Positions 52,386 through 60,676 of a DNA stretch of 64,000 bases are shown in pieces. Positions within the stretch are counted from its first letter, which is position 1. Each line of letters begins with the position of its first letter. The stretch lies in the NCBI RefSeq assembly GCF_900168295.1, contig NZ_FVZL01000005.1:62001-126000 (forward strand), written 5' to 3'. Source of the DNA: Arthrobacter sp. P2b (GTDB taxonomy: Bacteria; Actinomycetota; Actinomycetes; Actinomycetales; Micrococcaceae). The notes under the pieces were generated by a model that saw only the letters and a program-made list of their open reading frames with translations, did no database searches and had not been told where the DNA came from. The position numbers were made by a program, and so were the translations under genes.

Positions 52386-52916
52386 TCAGGGCAGGTTGAA
52401 GCCGCCGGTTGACCCGAAGCCTCCCGTGCCGCGCACGGAATCGCTCAATTCGTTGACGGGGATGAACTGCGCATGCTCGACGCGCTGGATGACCATCTGC
52501 GCAATTCTATCGCCGCGCCGGAGTTCTATGGCCTGGCTGGCATCGGTGTTCAACAGCGTGACGGAAATTTCACCGCGGTAGCCTGCATCCACTGTTCCGG
52601 GGGCGTTCACGATGGTGAGGCCATGCTTGGTGGCCAGGCCGGACCGGGGGTGGATCAGGGCCACGAAGCCGTGTGGAAGCGCAATGGCCACCCCGGTAGG
52701 GACAAGCCTGCGCTCCCCCGGCTGCAGGACAACGTCTTCCCTGGCACGGAGGTCGGCGCCGGCGTCGCCCGGATGCGCGTAGGAGGGCGCTTCGAGGCCG
52801 GGGTCCAGCATCTTCAGCTGGACTTCGAGGGTGGGAGCCGGAGCGCCGGCGGCCAGGCCTGCGGGCGCGTCGCCGGAAACAGTGTCAAGTGTGGCGGGTT
52901 GGTCAGTCACAGTCAC
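52386..52916 (-). CDS. dut: dUTP diphosphatase
   Basis: Dut hydrolyses dUTP to dUMP and prevents uracil entering DNA. The five trimeric dUTPase motifs are present: [50 protein letters not shown] and the C-terminal GTGGFGSTG. The 176 residues include 33 extra N-terminal ones. The listed GTG at 52916 is only 2 bases from a TAGAGT element; the GTG two codons later (52910) lies 8 bases from it and may be the real, leaderless start. Confidence 0.95.
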   Translation of the reverse strand: MTVTDQPATLDTVSGDAPAGLAAGAPAPTLEVQLKMLDPGLEAPSYAHPGDAGADLRAREDVVLQPGERRLVPTGVAIALPHGFVALIHPRSGLATKHGLTIVNAPGTVDAGYRGEISVTLLNTDASQAIELRRGDRIAQMVIQRVEHAQFIPVNELSDSVRGTGGFGSTGGFNLP

Positions 52917-53055
52917 TCACTCTAACCCGCGCGCCCGTATCCGTCCTAGGGCGGGCCCTCCATCTCCAGGACGCGCTCCTGCGGACGCTGCCGGCACGTC
53001 CTGTGCGGCCGGGCGCCAAGATGAAATAGCCAGGCAAAGGTGGAAAGCTTGGCGC

Positions 53056-53544
53056 ATGCCCGAATCAAGCTCCCCTGCGCCCGTTCCCCACCAGCCGTCC
53101 ACGGGAGCGCCGGTGATCTACAAAGAGAAGCTCTGGCCCAATGCCTGGATGTGGATCATCGCGGCCGGCGTCTCCGGGGCCGGGATCCTGGTGTTCGCCC
53201 CCATCAGTGCGGCCGCAGGCTACACCGCCGCAGCGGTGCTTTTTGCCATCATTGCCGTCCTCCTGATTCTGTCCACCCCCAGCATCGTGGTGACCGATGA
53301 CGCCCTGACCGTGGGGCGGGCAACCATCGAGCGCAGGTTCGTGGGAGCGGTCCAGCAGTTCCGCGGCGAGGAAGCAACGGCGGAACGCGGGACGCGGCTC
53401 AACGGTCTGGCATACCTCTGCATCCGGGGCTGGATCGATCCGGTCGTGAAGGTGGACATCACCGACCCGGCGGACCGGACACCGTACTGGCTGGCCTCCA
53501 CCAGGAATCCTGACCAACTCACGGCAGCCCTGACCCGCAGGTAG
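53056..53544 (+). CDS. DUF3093 family membrane protein
   Basis: A 162-residue protein with two adjacent membrane segments (about residues 28-50 and 52-75, MWIIAAGVSGAGILVFAPI and AAAVLFAIIAVLLILS) and a C-terminal soluble domain like a PH-type barrel (VTDDALTVGRATIERRFVGAV, and WIDPVVKVDITDPADRTPYW). The family is actinobacterial with no known role. The frame is open from 52831, but the ATG at 53056 starts the family region. It is divergent from dut. Confidence 0.85.
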   Translation: MPESSSPAPVPHQPSTGAPVIYKEKLWPNAWMWIIAAGVSGAGILVFAPISAAAGYTAAAVLFAIIAVLLILSTPSIVVTDDALTVGRATIERRFVGAVQQFRGEEATAERGTRLNGLAYLCIRGWIDPVVKVDITDPADRTPYWLASTRNPDQLTAALTRR

Positions 53545-53738
53545 CGCCCGTCCCCGGCTTCGGGCCTGGCCCTTCGCAACCATTGCAGCGGGACCTGCCG
53601 CCCTGTTACCTGCCCCTACCTCCCCCGGACGTACCCGGATCCTGCGGAAAATCGCGGCGCGCCCTGCCCCTTGAGCCAAAACAGGTGCAGCGGGTGGCAG
53701 AGTTTCGGTTGATAGTAATGCCAGGGTGGAGGATTTGT

Positions 53739-55106
53739 ATGCAGGATCTACGGCTTGTAGGCGTGCACGACGACGGGACGCACCTCCTGTTGAGCAGTGC
53801 CGGCGGCGAGATGTTCCAGCTGCCGATCGACGAAGCACTGAGGACGGCGAGCCGGACAACCGGAAAGCGGTCGGCCGAGCGGCCTGCCATTCCCATGTCC
53901 CCTCGGGATATCCAGGCACGGATCCGTGCCGGTGCCACGGCAGCCGATGTTGCTGAACTGTCCGGCCTGCCGCTCGCTAAGGTTGAACGCTATGAGGGCC
54001 CGGTCCTGGCGGAACGGGAGTACGTGGCGCAGCAGGCACGCAAGGTGGAGGTTGCCACGCCCTCCCCCGGCCACGACGCCTACCGCTCAGCCTTCGGTGA
54101 CAACCCGGCAACCCTCGCCGAGATGGTGGCCCATCGGCTGTCCGCCCATGGCATCGACCCCTCAACAGTTGAGTGGGATTCCTGGCGCCGGCAGGACGGT
54201 ACTTGGACAGTTTCGGCCAGTTTTGAGCCGAAAACCGACGGCACGGCGGGCATCGGCGAGGAGCCGCCGGCGCTTTGGACTTTCAGCCCTGCCCGCAGGT
54301 CCCTGCACAATGCCAACCGCTGGGCGCAGCAGCTCAGTGAACTTGAACCTCTCGACGGCCCCGTCCCCGCCCGGCGCCTCTCGGCCGTGTCAGACCGGCC
54401 CTTCGACTTTGAAACCGATGCGGACACCGCACGCACTGGCCCCGCCAGCCACACCGCGCCTGTCCAGTCTCCCGGCAAGGAGTCGGACGGCCTGCTGGAC
54501 ATGCTCCGGTCACGCCGCGGACAGCGGCTGGGCGTGGACGAGGATTCCGACGACGCCCTCGCAATGCTGCTGACGCACGGCGTGCCGGCCGCCCATCCGC
54601 GGCCCTCGGAAGTCATTCCGGAACCGGAAGAGCAGGACCCGGAGCCGCAGGAAAAGAACGACGACGCTCCCGCCGCCAAGGGCGATTCCTTCATCCGCCG
54701 GCGTGACACCCGCCCCTCGATGCTGTCCAGGCTCAGCCTCATTCCGCCGCACCATGATCCCACCGAAGAGGCCTTGCGGCTGCACGACGGCGTCAGCACC
54801 GAGACGCGCGAAATCACCATCGTTGCGTCCCCCACGCGTCCGTCCGTGGCCACGCCATCCGCTGAGGGAGATGGCGGGCCCGCACTCGGTACTGGCGCAG
54901 CAACGGGCACATCCCCGTCTTCCGGTGCCGGACTCGACGAACTGCTGGGTGGAAATGTCCGGCGCAGGGCATCACGCCACGACGAGGGCTCTCCTGCAAC
55001 AGGCCAGTTGCCCGAGACGGACGCCCCGGAACGCCAGCCGTCCAGGCCCAAGCGTTCCAGTGTGCCGTCCTGGGATGAGATCGTCTTCGGCACCCGCGGC
55101 GACTAG
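53739..55106 (+). CDS. sepH: Septation protein SepH
   Basis: SepH promotes FtsZ polymerisation and division in Streptomyces and related actinobacteria. The 455-residue protein opens with the DUF3071 domain: MQDLRLVGVHDDGTHLLLSS, then MSPRDIQARIRAGATAADVAELSGLPLAKVERYEGPV (a helix-turn-helix-like stretch, quoted in part). After residue 180 it becomes acidic, Pro/Ser-rich and probably disordered, as in the family. The ATG at 53739 has GGAGG seven bases upstream; an upstream open stretch to 53583 is not coding. No clear promoter is visible in the 194 bases before it. Confidence 0.93.
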   Translation: MQDLRLVGVHDDGTHLLLSSAGGEMFQLPIDEALRTASRTTGKRSAERPAIPMSPRDIQARIRAGATAADVAELSGLPLAKVERYEGPVLAEREYVAQQARKVEVATPSPGHDAYRSAFGDNPATLAEMVAHRLSAHGIDPSTVEWDSWRRQDGTWTVSASFEPKTDGTAGIGEEPPALWTFSPARRSLHNANRWAQQLSELEPLDGPVPARRLSAVSDRPFDFETDADTARTGPASHTAPVQSPGKESDGLLDMLRSRRGQRLGVDEDSDDALAMLLTHGVPAAHPRPSEVIPEPEEQDPEPQEKNDDAPAAKGDSFIRRRDTRPSMLSRLSLIPPHHDPTEEALRLHDGVSTETREITIVASPTRPSVATPSAEGDGGPALGTGAATGTSPSSGAGLDELLGGNVRRRASRHDEGSPATGQLPETDAPERQPSRPKRSSVPSWDEIVFGTRGD

Positions 55107-55177
55107 CACGCTCCACCAGCCACCGAAGTTCCATCGCCCACCAGCGGCCCGTCAGTTACTGTGGCAGGCCCTAAGAG

Positions 55178-55912
55178 CTATGGGGCGCCTTGTCCCGTGC
55201 CGGGTCCGCCCGCGCCGCGCCACAGGCAGGCGTCCACCTCGAAGGGCAGCAACTGGTCCTGCTCAGCCATGAGATTGGCGCCGTGCGCCGTGACGCGCCT
55301 CATGTAGTGACGGCGGCACAGCGTCTCGTAGCCCACTACCGGAGTACTGCCGGCACCGGCGGAAGCGGTCGTTTCCAGTGCCATGTCCACGTCGCCCACC
55401 ACCACCTGCGCGCCCTCGGTGACCATCACGCCGTCGACCGTCCTGGCGTTGTGCGTGGCACGGCGGCCGCACCAGCACAGCGCCTCCACCTGCAGCACCT
55501 GCACCCGGTCCGCCAATTCGATGAGCCGCTGCGATCCCGGAAACAGCCGGGTGCGGAAATCGGCGGTGATGCCGAAGGCGAAAACGTCCACGTCAATCTC
55601 GTCAACCACTTTGGCGAGCTGTTCCACCTGCTCGGGCGAGTAGAACTGGGCTTCGTCACAGATGAGGTAATCCACGCGCTGTCCCTGGGTGCGCCGCCGC
55701 ATGACTTCCTCCCAGAAGTCAGTACCGTCGCCCACTTCCACGGCGTCCTTTTCCAGGCCAAGCCGGCTGGAGATCCGGGATTCACCGGCGCGGTCGTTCC
55801 GGCTGAACCGTACCCCGCTCCGTCCCCGCGCGCGGTGGTTGTGGTCCATCTGCAGTGCCAGCGTCGATTTGCCGCAGTCCATGGTGCCGGAGAAAAACAC
55901 GAGTTCAGCCAC
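55178..55912 (-). CDS. tdk: Thymidine kinase
   Basis: Tdk phosphorylates thymidine in the salvage pathway. The P-loop is FFSGTMDCGKSTLAL at the N-terminus, the Walker B-like motif is LICDEAQFYSPEQ, and the zinc lasso has cysteines in ALCWCGRRATHNART and TLCRRHY. The 244 residues are a little longer than usual because of the C-terminal 20-residue tail. The GTG at 55912 overlaps the stop of the phosphatase-family gene by 8 bases. In other actinobacteria this neighbourhood is conserved too. Confidence 0.94.
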   Translation of the reverse strand: MAELVFFSGTMDCGKSTLALQMDHNHRARGRSGVRFSRNDRAGESRISSRLGLEKDAVEVGDGTDFWEEVMRRRTQGQRVDYLICDEAQFYSPEQVEQLAKVVDEIDVDVFAFGITADFRTRLFPGSQRLIELADRVQVLQVEALCWCGRRATHNARTVDGVMVTEGAQVVVGDVDMALETTASAGAGSTPVVGYETLCRRHYMRRVTAHGANLMAEQDQLLPFEVDACLWRGAGGPGTGQGAP

Positions 55913-57128
55913 GGCGTGGGCCCTTGCCGCCGGCCTGGAAAAACAGCAGCGGAACCTCCCGCTCGGCTTTCGTCAGCGAGCCGTGCTGGCCCACCACCTC
56001 CATGGCGGTTGGACGGCTGCGCCGGGTGTCGTACAGGGCAAGGCTGTCCCGCGCCGCGATCATGATGTCACCGATCCTGCCTTCGACGGCGGGACGGACG
56101 TCGCCGAACAGGCCGGCGGCCAGCGCTTCTTCCCGCGTGAAAACCCAGACCCGTCCGCCGAACCGTGCCCGCCAGGCGGCGAGCAGGCGGTCCCGGTCGC
56201 CGCCCTCCTCCAGGTACAGGTGCACCATCCTGGGCTCGCCGGCAGTGTGCCGGACGCCGTCCACCAGGGCGGGGTCGGCCGAGAAGTCAATCCGGTGCTG
56301 CTCGGGCACGTCCAGCATGCCGTGGTCGGCAGTGAGCAGGATGCTGGTGCCGGCCGGAAGCGAGGCGTGAAGCCGCTTCATGGTGGCATCGAGCTCCTCA
56401 AGCTGGTGCTCCCATTGCTCCGACTGGCAGCCGTAGCGGTGTCCGGCCTTGTCCAGGTCGTTCAGGTAAAAATACATCAGCGACGGGCCGGAACCGGCCA
56501 TGGCGTCGGCGGCGGCAGCCGTCCGGGCGTGGGCCGTCGTGGCCGGCAGGAACCGGCCGCCGCGGAGGGCGGCCCGGGTCATGGGCGAGTCGCCGAACTG
56601 GGGCAGGCTGATGGTGGTGACGTCCACCTGCCCGGCAGCGCGCTCCAGCACAGTGGGGAAAGGCTGCCACTGCTCCGGGTCCACACCCGGATCCCAGTTC
56701 CCCAGCAGGTTGACCACCTTGTCCTGCTCCGGATCGAGTACGTCGTACCCCACCATGCCGTGCTGCCCGGGAGGCAGGCCCGTCCCAAAGCTTGCCAGCG
56801 CGGCTGCGGTGGTGGAAGGGAACGCGGAGTCGAGCCAGACCGGGATGTCACCCTGGCCGCCCTGGATGACCGACCGCAGGAACGGCGTGTGCGCCGTTTT
56901 CTGCTTCAGCAGGTTCCGGCCAAGGCCATCGGCCAGGACCACGCATACTTTTGAGGCGGCGGGCAGGCCCAGCGTGTTGGCGAAACCGTCGATGCCGAGG
57001 CTTGCCGCCGCGCTGGTGAGCACGTCGGCGACAGACCGCCGGCCGTAGGCCGGTGCCGGTGGGAGGCCGGAAGCCTGGCCGGCGGGGGCGGAGGGGACGC
57101 TGGGGACGGAGTGGCGTTCTTCCGGCAT
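55905..57128 (-). CDS. Alkaline phosphatase superfamily phosphodiesterase/nucleotide pyrophosphatase
   Basis: A 407-residue member of the nucleotide pyrophosphatase group. Metal ligands and nucleophile are seen in VVLADGLGRNLL (first Asp), LDSAFPSTTAAALASFGTG (Thr nucleophile in P-S-T-T), YLNDLDKAGHRYG (Asp/His) and LLTADHGMLDV (Asp-His). The N-terminal 30 residues are Pro/Ser-rich with no signal peptide, so it appears cytoplasmic. The substrate is unknown. It follows DUF5998 by a single base gap and overlaps tdk. Confidence 0.88.
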   Translation of the reverse strand: MPEERHSVPSVPSAPAGQASGLPPAPAYGRRSVADVLTSAAASLGIDGFANTLGLPAASKVCVVLADGLGRNLLKQKTAHTPFLRSVIQGGQGDIPVWLDSAFPSTTAAALASFGTGLPPGQHGMVGYDVLDPEQDKVVNLLGNWDPGVDPEQWQPFPTVLERAAGQVDVTTISLPQFGDSPMTRAALRGGRFLPATTAHARTAAAADAMAGSGPSLMYFYLNDLDKAGHRYGCQSEQWEHQLEELDATMKRLHASLPAGTSILLTADHGMLDVPEQHRIDFSADPALVDGVRHTAGEPRMVHLYLEEGGDRDRLLAAWRARFGGRVWVFTREEALAAGLFGDVRPAVEGRIGDIMIAARDSLALYDTRRSRPTAMEVVGQHGSLTKAEREVPLLFFQAGGKGPRRG

Positions 57129-57129
57129 C

Positions 57130-57873
57130 TCAGCGCTGCTGGTGGCCGCGGCTCAGGCGCGTACCGAAGACACCGGCGCGGGGCCTTGGCGGCAGTGACT
57201 GCACGTGCGGAACCGGGCTGCTGGAACCCGTGTTCACCGCGCGCAGCGCGCGGGCAAACAGTTTGGCGTCCTGGACCGCCTGCAGGCCGTCCGCCTCCGC
57301 GCTGATCCGCAGGACGATGTCCTCCTGGGCGATGGTGCCCGTGTAGCCGTGGTCCGCTTCGCACTGCGGGTCACCGCAGCTGGCCGGACCCATATCCAGC
57401 CGCTGGCCGCCGGACCAGGCAATGGACAGCGTCAGTTCGCGGACCGGATCGGAGGGCTTGTAGTCCTGCGGCTGGGCATACATGTAGCTGAGCACCACCG
57501 AACGGATCTGGGAGACAGGCACGGATTCGGTGGAGATCTGCGCGACGATCTGTTCGCCGGCCTCGTCCAGCTGCTGGTCGTCAACGTGCGTGATCACCAG
57601 CATGTCCGCGGTGAGCACCAGCACCGTGATGTGGCGGCGGACTTCGGCGCGGTCAAAGTGCGTTTCCAGGTGCACCAGGTGGGCAACGCAGTCGCGGCCG
57701 TCCAGGGCATCGTCCACGACATCGGCCACGAGGCGCGGGTAGAAACCTGCCTTCTGCAGGGCGCCATCGAGGCTCTGGCCCTGCGAACTGTGGCTATGTG
57801 AGCTGTGGTGGCGGACGGCCTGGTTGTCATTGCCGGGCGTTTCGGGGGCCGACGCGGGAGGCTGTGAGCTCAT
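57130..57873 (-). CDS. DUF5998 family protein
   Basis: A 247-residue soluble protein of the actinobacterial DUF5998 family, function unknown. Recognisable blocks are LQKAGFYPRLVADVVDDALDG, VTVLVLTADMLVITHVDDQQ-type strands (ITVLVLTADMLVITHVDD) and SWSGGQRLDMGPASCGDPQCEADHGYTG (read in part). The two cysteines in SCGDPQC could bind metal. The N-terminal 25 residues are His/Ser-rich. It leads the DUF5998-phosphodiesterase-tdk operon. Confidence 0.8.
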   Translation of the reverse strand: MSSQPPASAPETPGNDNQAVRHHSSHSHSSQGQSLDGALQKAGFYPRLVADVVDDALDGRDCVAHLVHLETHFDRAEVRRHITVLVLTADMLVITHVDDQQLDEAGEQIVAQISTESVPVSQIRSVVLSYMYAQPQDYKPSDPVRELTLSIAWSGGQRLDMGPASCGDPQCEADHGYTGTIAQEDIVLRISAEADGLQAVQDAKLFARALRAVNTGSSSPVPHVQSLPPRPRAGVFGTRLSRGHQQR

Positions 57874-57915
57874 TACCCTATTTTCACAGATGGCCCCGCC
57901 ACTTTGCTAACCGCC

Positions 57916-60600
57916 TCAGCCCAGCATGGCCCGCCGGGCGCTGTCCGTCCGCTGGGCGGCGTTACCGATCCGGACGTCCGCGGCCAGGATGGTGGCCCCT
58001 GCCGTTCCGCACAGCACCGGGTTGAATTCCACGAGGGCGATCTCCGGGTGGTTGTCCTTCATCCAGGCGAGCCTGCCGGCAAGGTCTTCGAGTGCCTGCA
58101 CATCAACGGCCGGCAGTCCCTGGTAGGCGAACAGTTTCCGGGCAGCCCGCGGCGCGCGGATGAAGTCGTGCACGTCCGCGGCGGACAACGGCGGCACCCG
58201 GTGGGACCAGTCATCCAGCAGGCTGGTGGCGTCCCCGGCCAGCCCGAACGAAATCACGGGACCCAGCAGCGGGTCCTCGATGGCCCGGAAGGTGCAGGCC
58301 TGGCCCACGGGCGCCATGGACTGTACTTCCAGGGACGGGTCGCCGTAGGCGGCGAGCGCCCGGCGCATCTGCAGGACGTTTTGGCGCAGGGACTCCGGGT
58401 CCTGGATATCCAGGCGGACGCCGCCCAGGTCCAGCCGGTGCCGGAGGGCGGGATCGGTGGTCTTCAGCGCCACCGGCCAACCTAGGGATTCAGCCGCCTC
58501 AACGGCCTGGTCCGGCGTGTCGAAGCCCACCGACGGGAGGACTGTGATGCCGTAGTGGCCCAGCAGGGACGCGGCCGCCGCCAGGTCAAGCTGTTTGAGC
58601 TGTTCCCCTCTGACGTCCCGGAGCAGGACCCCAAGTTCGGCCTGAGCGCGCCGCGGGTCGCAGCCGTCGGGCTCCACGAAATGTCCCTGGTCGCGGGATG
58701 CCCACTCCGAATACCTGACCACGGCCGCGAGTGCTGCCACTGCGGCGCCGGGGTTGGAGAAGCAGGGGACGGTCTGTTCCAGGGATCCCACCATGCCTTC
58801 CACGTAGACCGAGGAGTCCAGGATTCCGGTGAACGCCGCCACCACCGGCTTTCCGGCCACCGCGGAGCATTCGGCGAGGACCTCGGCGATGCTGTCCACG
58901 GTGAGGCCGCGGGCCGGGAGCAGTGCGGCGACGGCCGCGTGCACGGTGTCCGATTCCAGGGTCTTGAGGACCGCGCTGCGCAGGGCCGGCAGGGCGATCG
59001 AGCGGCCGGCGTCGAGGTCCACTCCCGTCACCAGCTCTGTGACACTGAGCCCGTGGTCGGCGGCGCTGTCAGCCACCACCTTGCCCAGCGCCTGGGAGTT
59101 GCTGAAGATCGCCAGGCCGGGCCCGGCCGGAAGCGGCTGGCCGGAGACAACCTGCGCCACGTCCACCAGCTGCTCAACGGTCTCCACCCGGATCACGCCG
59201 GACTGGCGCAGCATGGCGTCCAGCGCCCCGGCCGGAGCCTGGGTGGTGCGGACTGCATGGCCCGGGGGCAGGCGCAGGCCCATCGTGTCGGACTTGGCCA
59301 CGATCACCGGCTTGGTGCGTGCCAGCCGGCGGGCCAGGCGGGAGAACTTGCGGGGGTTGCCGATCGACTCCAGGTACAGGCCCACGGCGGCGGTGTCGGC
59401 GTCGTCCTCCCAGTACTGCATCATGTCGTTGCCGGAGACGTCCGCCCTGTTTCCCGCCGAGAGGAACGTGGACAGGCCAAGCCGACGCCGGCTGGAAGCG
59501 GCGTACAGCGAGACGCCGATCGCTGCGGACTGGCTGAACAGGCCCAGGCCTCCGCGCAGGGGCAGGGTGGGGGCCATTGAAGCGTTGAGCGAGACGTCCG
59601 GGTGCGTGTTCACGATGCCCAGCGAGGCAGGGCCGATGACGCGCATCCCGTTCGCCCTGGCCTGCCGCACCAGGTCCCGTTGGCGCAGGAGGCCGCGTTC
59701 GCCGTCGTCCGCGAAGCCTGCCGAGGCCACCACCAGGCCCTTCACGCCCGCCGCCGCGCACTCCGCCACCACACGCGGAACTTCCTCGTAGGGAACGGCG
59801 ATCACGGCCAGCTGCACCGGGTCCGGCACTTCGGACAGGCTGCCATAGGACATCATGCCGGCCAGTTCCAGCGCCTCGGGGTTGATCGCGTAGACCGGAC
59901 CGGGGAACCCGCCTTCGATGATGTGTTCGAGGAGTTGGTAGCCGACCGTCCCCCACTTGCGGCTGGCCCCGATGACGGCAACGGACGACGGCGTCAGCAG
60001 GTCGCGGACACTCCTCGCCTCCGCACGGTGCTCGCGGGATTCCATTACAGCCCGGGATTTCTCGGTGGGGTCGATGTTGAACTCGAGGCTGACCACGCCG
60101 TCGTCGAAGTGGCGCTTCACGTCATAGCCGGCGTCGGAAAACACCATCAGCATCTTGCGGTTCTCCGGCAGCACCTCGGCGCTGAACCGCCGGATCCCGT
60201 TTTCATGCGCCGCAGCGGCCAGGTGTTCGAGCAGGATGGAGCCCAGTCCCCTCCCCTGGTGGGCGTCGGCGATGTTGAACGCCACCTCCGCCTCGGCGGG
60301 GTCATCCAGCCGGTCGTAGCGGCCGATCCCGATGATCTCGTCCCGGCTGGTGATGACGAAGGCCACCCGGTCCTTGTAGTCCACCTCCGTGAAGCGCTTG
60401 AGCTCCTTGCTGGACAGCCTGGCCTTGAAGGCGAAGAACCGCATGTAGATTGAATCCTGCGACTGGCCCATGTGGAAGGCCTGGACCGCATCGGCGTCCG
60501 AGGGATGGATGGGGCGCAAATGCGCGGTCCCGCCGTCACGCAAGACGACATCGGCTTCCCAATGTTCCGGATATTCGCCGTCCCCGGGCTGATCCACCAT
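57916..60600 (-). CDS. GNAT acetyltransferase fused to ADP-forming acyl-CoA synthetase-like domains
   Basis: An 894-residue protein of the Pat/acetyltransferase group. The GNAT domain comes first (about 17-170; acetyl-CoA loop in DAHQGRGLGSILLEHL). Then come a CoA-binding domain (SVAVIGASRKWGTVGYQLL), a flavodoxin-like succinyl-CoA ligase domain (LFSQSAAIGVSLYA) and a C-terminal ATP-grasp domain (LGHYGITVLPSVGF onward). The usual GPNCLG element reads GPASLGIVN, a sign that the ligase half may be regulatory and not catalytic. Such proteins acetylate lysines and are controlled by small ligands. The ATG follows a TAGGCT element by 6 bases. It is divergent from parC. Confidence 0.9.
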   Translation of the reverse strand: MVDQPGDGEYPEHWEADVVLRDGGTAHLRPIHPSDADAVQAFHMGQSQDSIYMRFFAFKARLSSKELKRFTEVDYKDRVAFVITSRDEIIGIGRYDRLDDPAEAEVAFNIADAHQGRGLGSILLEHLAAAAHENGIRRFSAEVLPENRKMLMVFSDAGYDVKRHFDDGVVSLEFNIDPTEKSRAVMESREHRAEARSVRDLLTPSSVAVIGASRKWGTVGYQLLEHIIEGGFPGPVYAINPEALELAGMMSYGSLSEVPDPVQLAVIAVPYEEVPRVVAECAAAGVKGLVVASAGFADDGERGLLRQRDLVRQARANGMRVIGPASLGIVNTHPDVSLNASMAPTLPLRGGLGLFSQSAAIGVSLYAASSRRRLGLSTFLSAGNRADVSGNDMMQYWEDDADTAAVGLYLESIGNPRKFSRLARRLARTKPVIVAKSDTMGLRLPPGHAVRTTQAPAGALDAMLRQSGVIRVETVEQLVDVAQVVSGQPLPAGPGLAIFSNSQALGKVVADSAADHGLSVTELVTGVDLDAGRSIALPALRSAVLKTLESDTVHAAVAALLPARGLTVDSIAEVLAECSAVAGKPVVAAFTGILDSSVYVEGMVGSLEQTVPCFSNPGAAVAALAAVVRYSEWASRDQGHFVEPDGCDPRRAQAELGVLLRDVRGEQLKQLDLAAAASLLGHYGITVLPSVGFDTPDQAVEAAESLGWPVALKTTDPALRHRLDLGGVRLDIQDPESLRQNVLQMRRALAAYGDPSLEVQSMAPVGQACTFRAIEDPLLGPVISFGLAGDATSLLDDWSHRVPPLSAADVHDFIRAPRAARKLFAYQGLPAVDVQALEDLAGRLAWMKDNHPEIALVEFNPVLCGTAGATILAADVRIGNAAQRTDSARRAMLG

Positions 60601-60606
60601 AGGCTT

Positions 60607-60612
60607 AGCCTA
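60607..60612 (-). promoter_or_regulatory. -10 element of the GNAT/ACS fusion gene (leaderless)
   Basis: TAGGCT on the minus strand, then AAGCCT and the ATG at 60600. Confidence 0.5.
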
Positions 60613-60676
60613 GCCAAAAACTTCCGCAGCACCCCCGAACGCTGCACAGTAACCCCCAGAAGGATTTACCCGCCCC

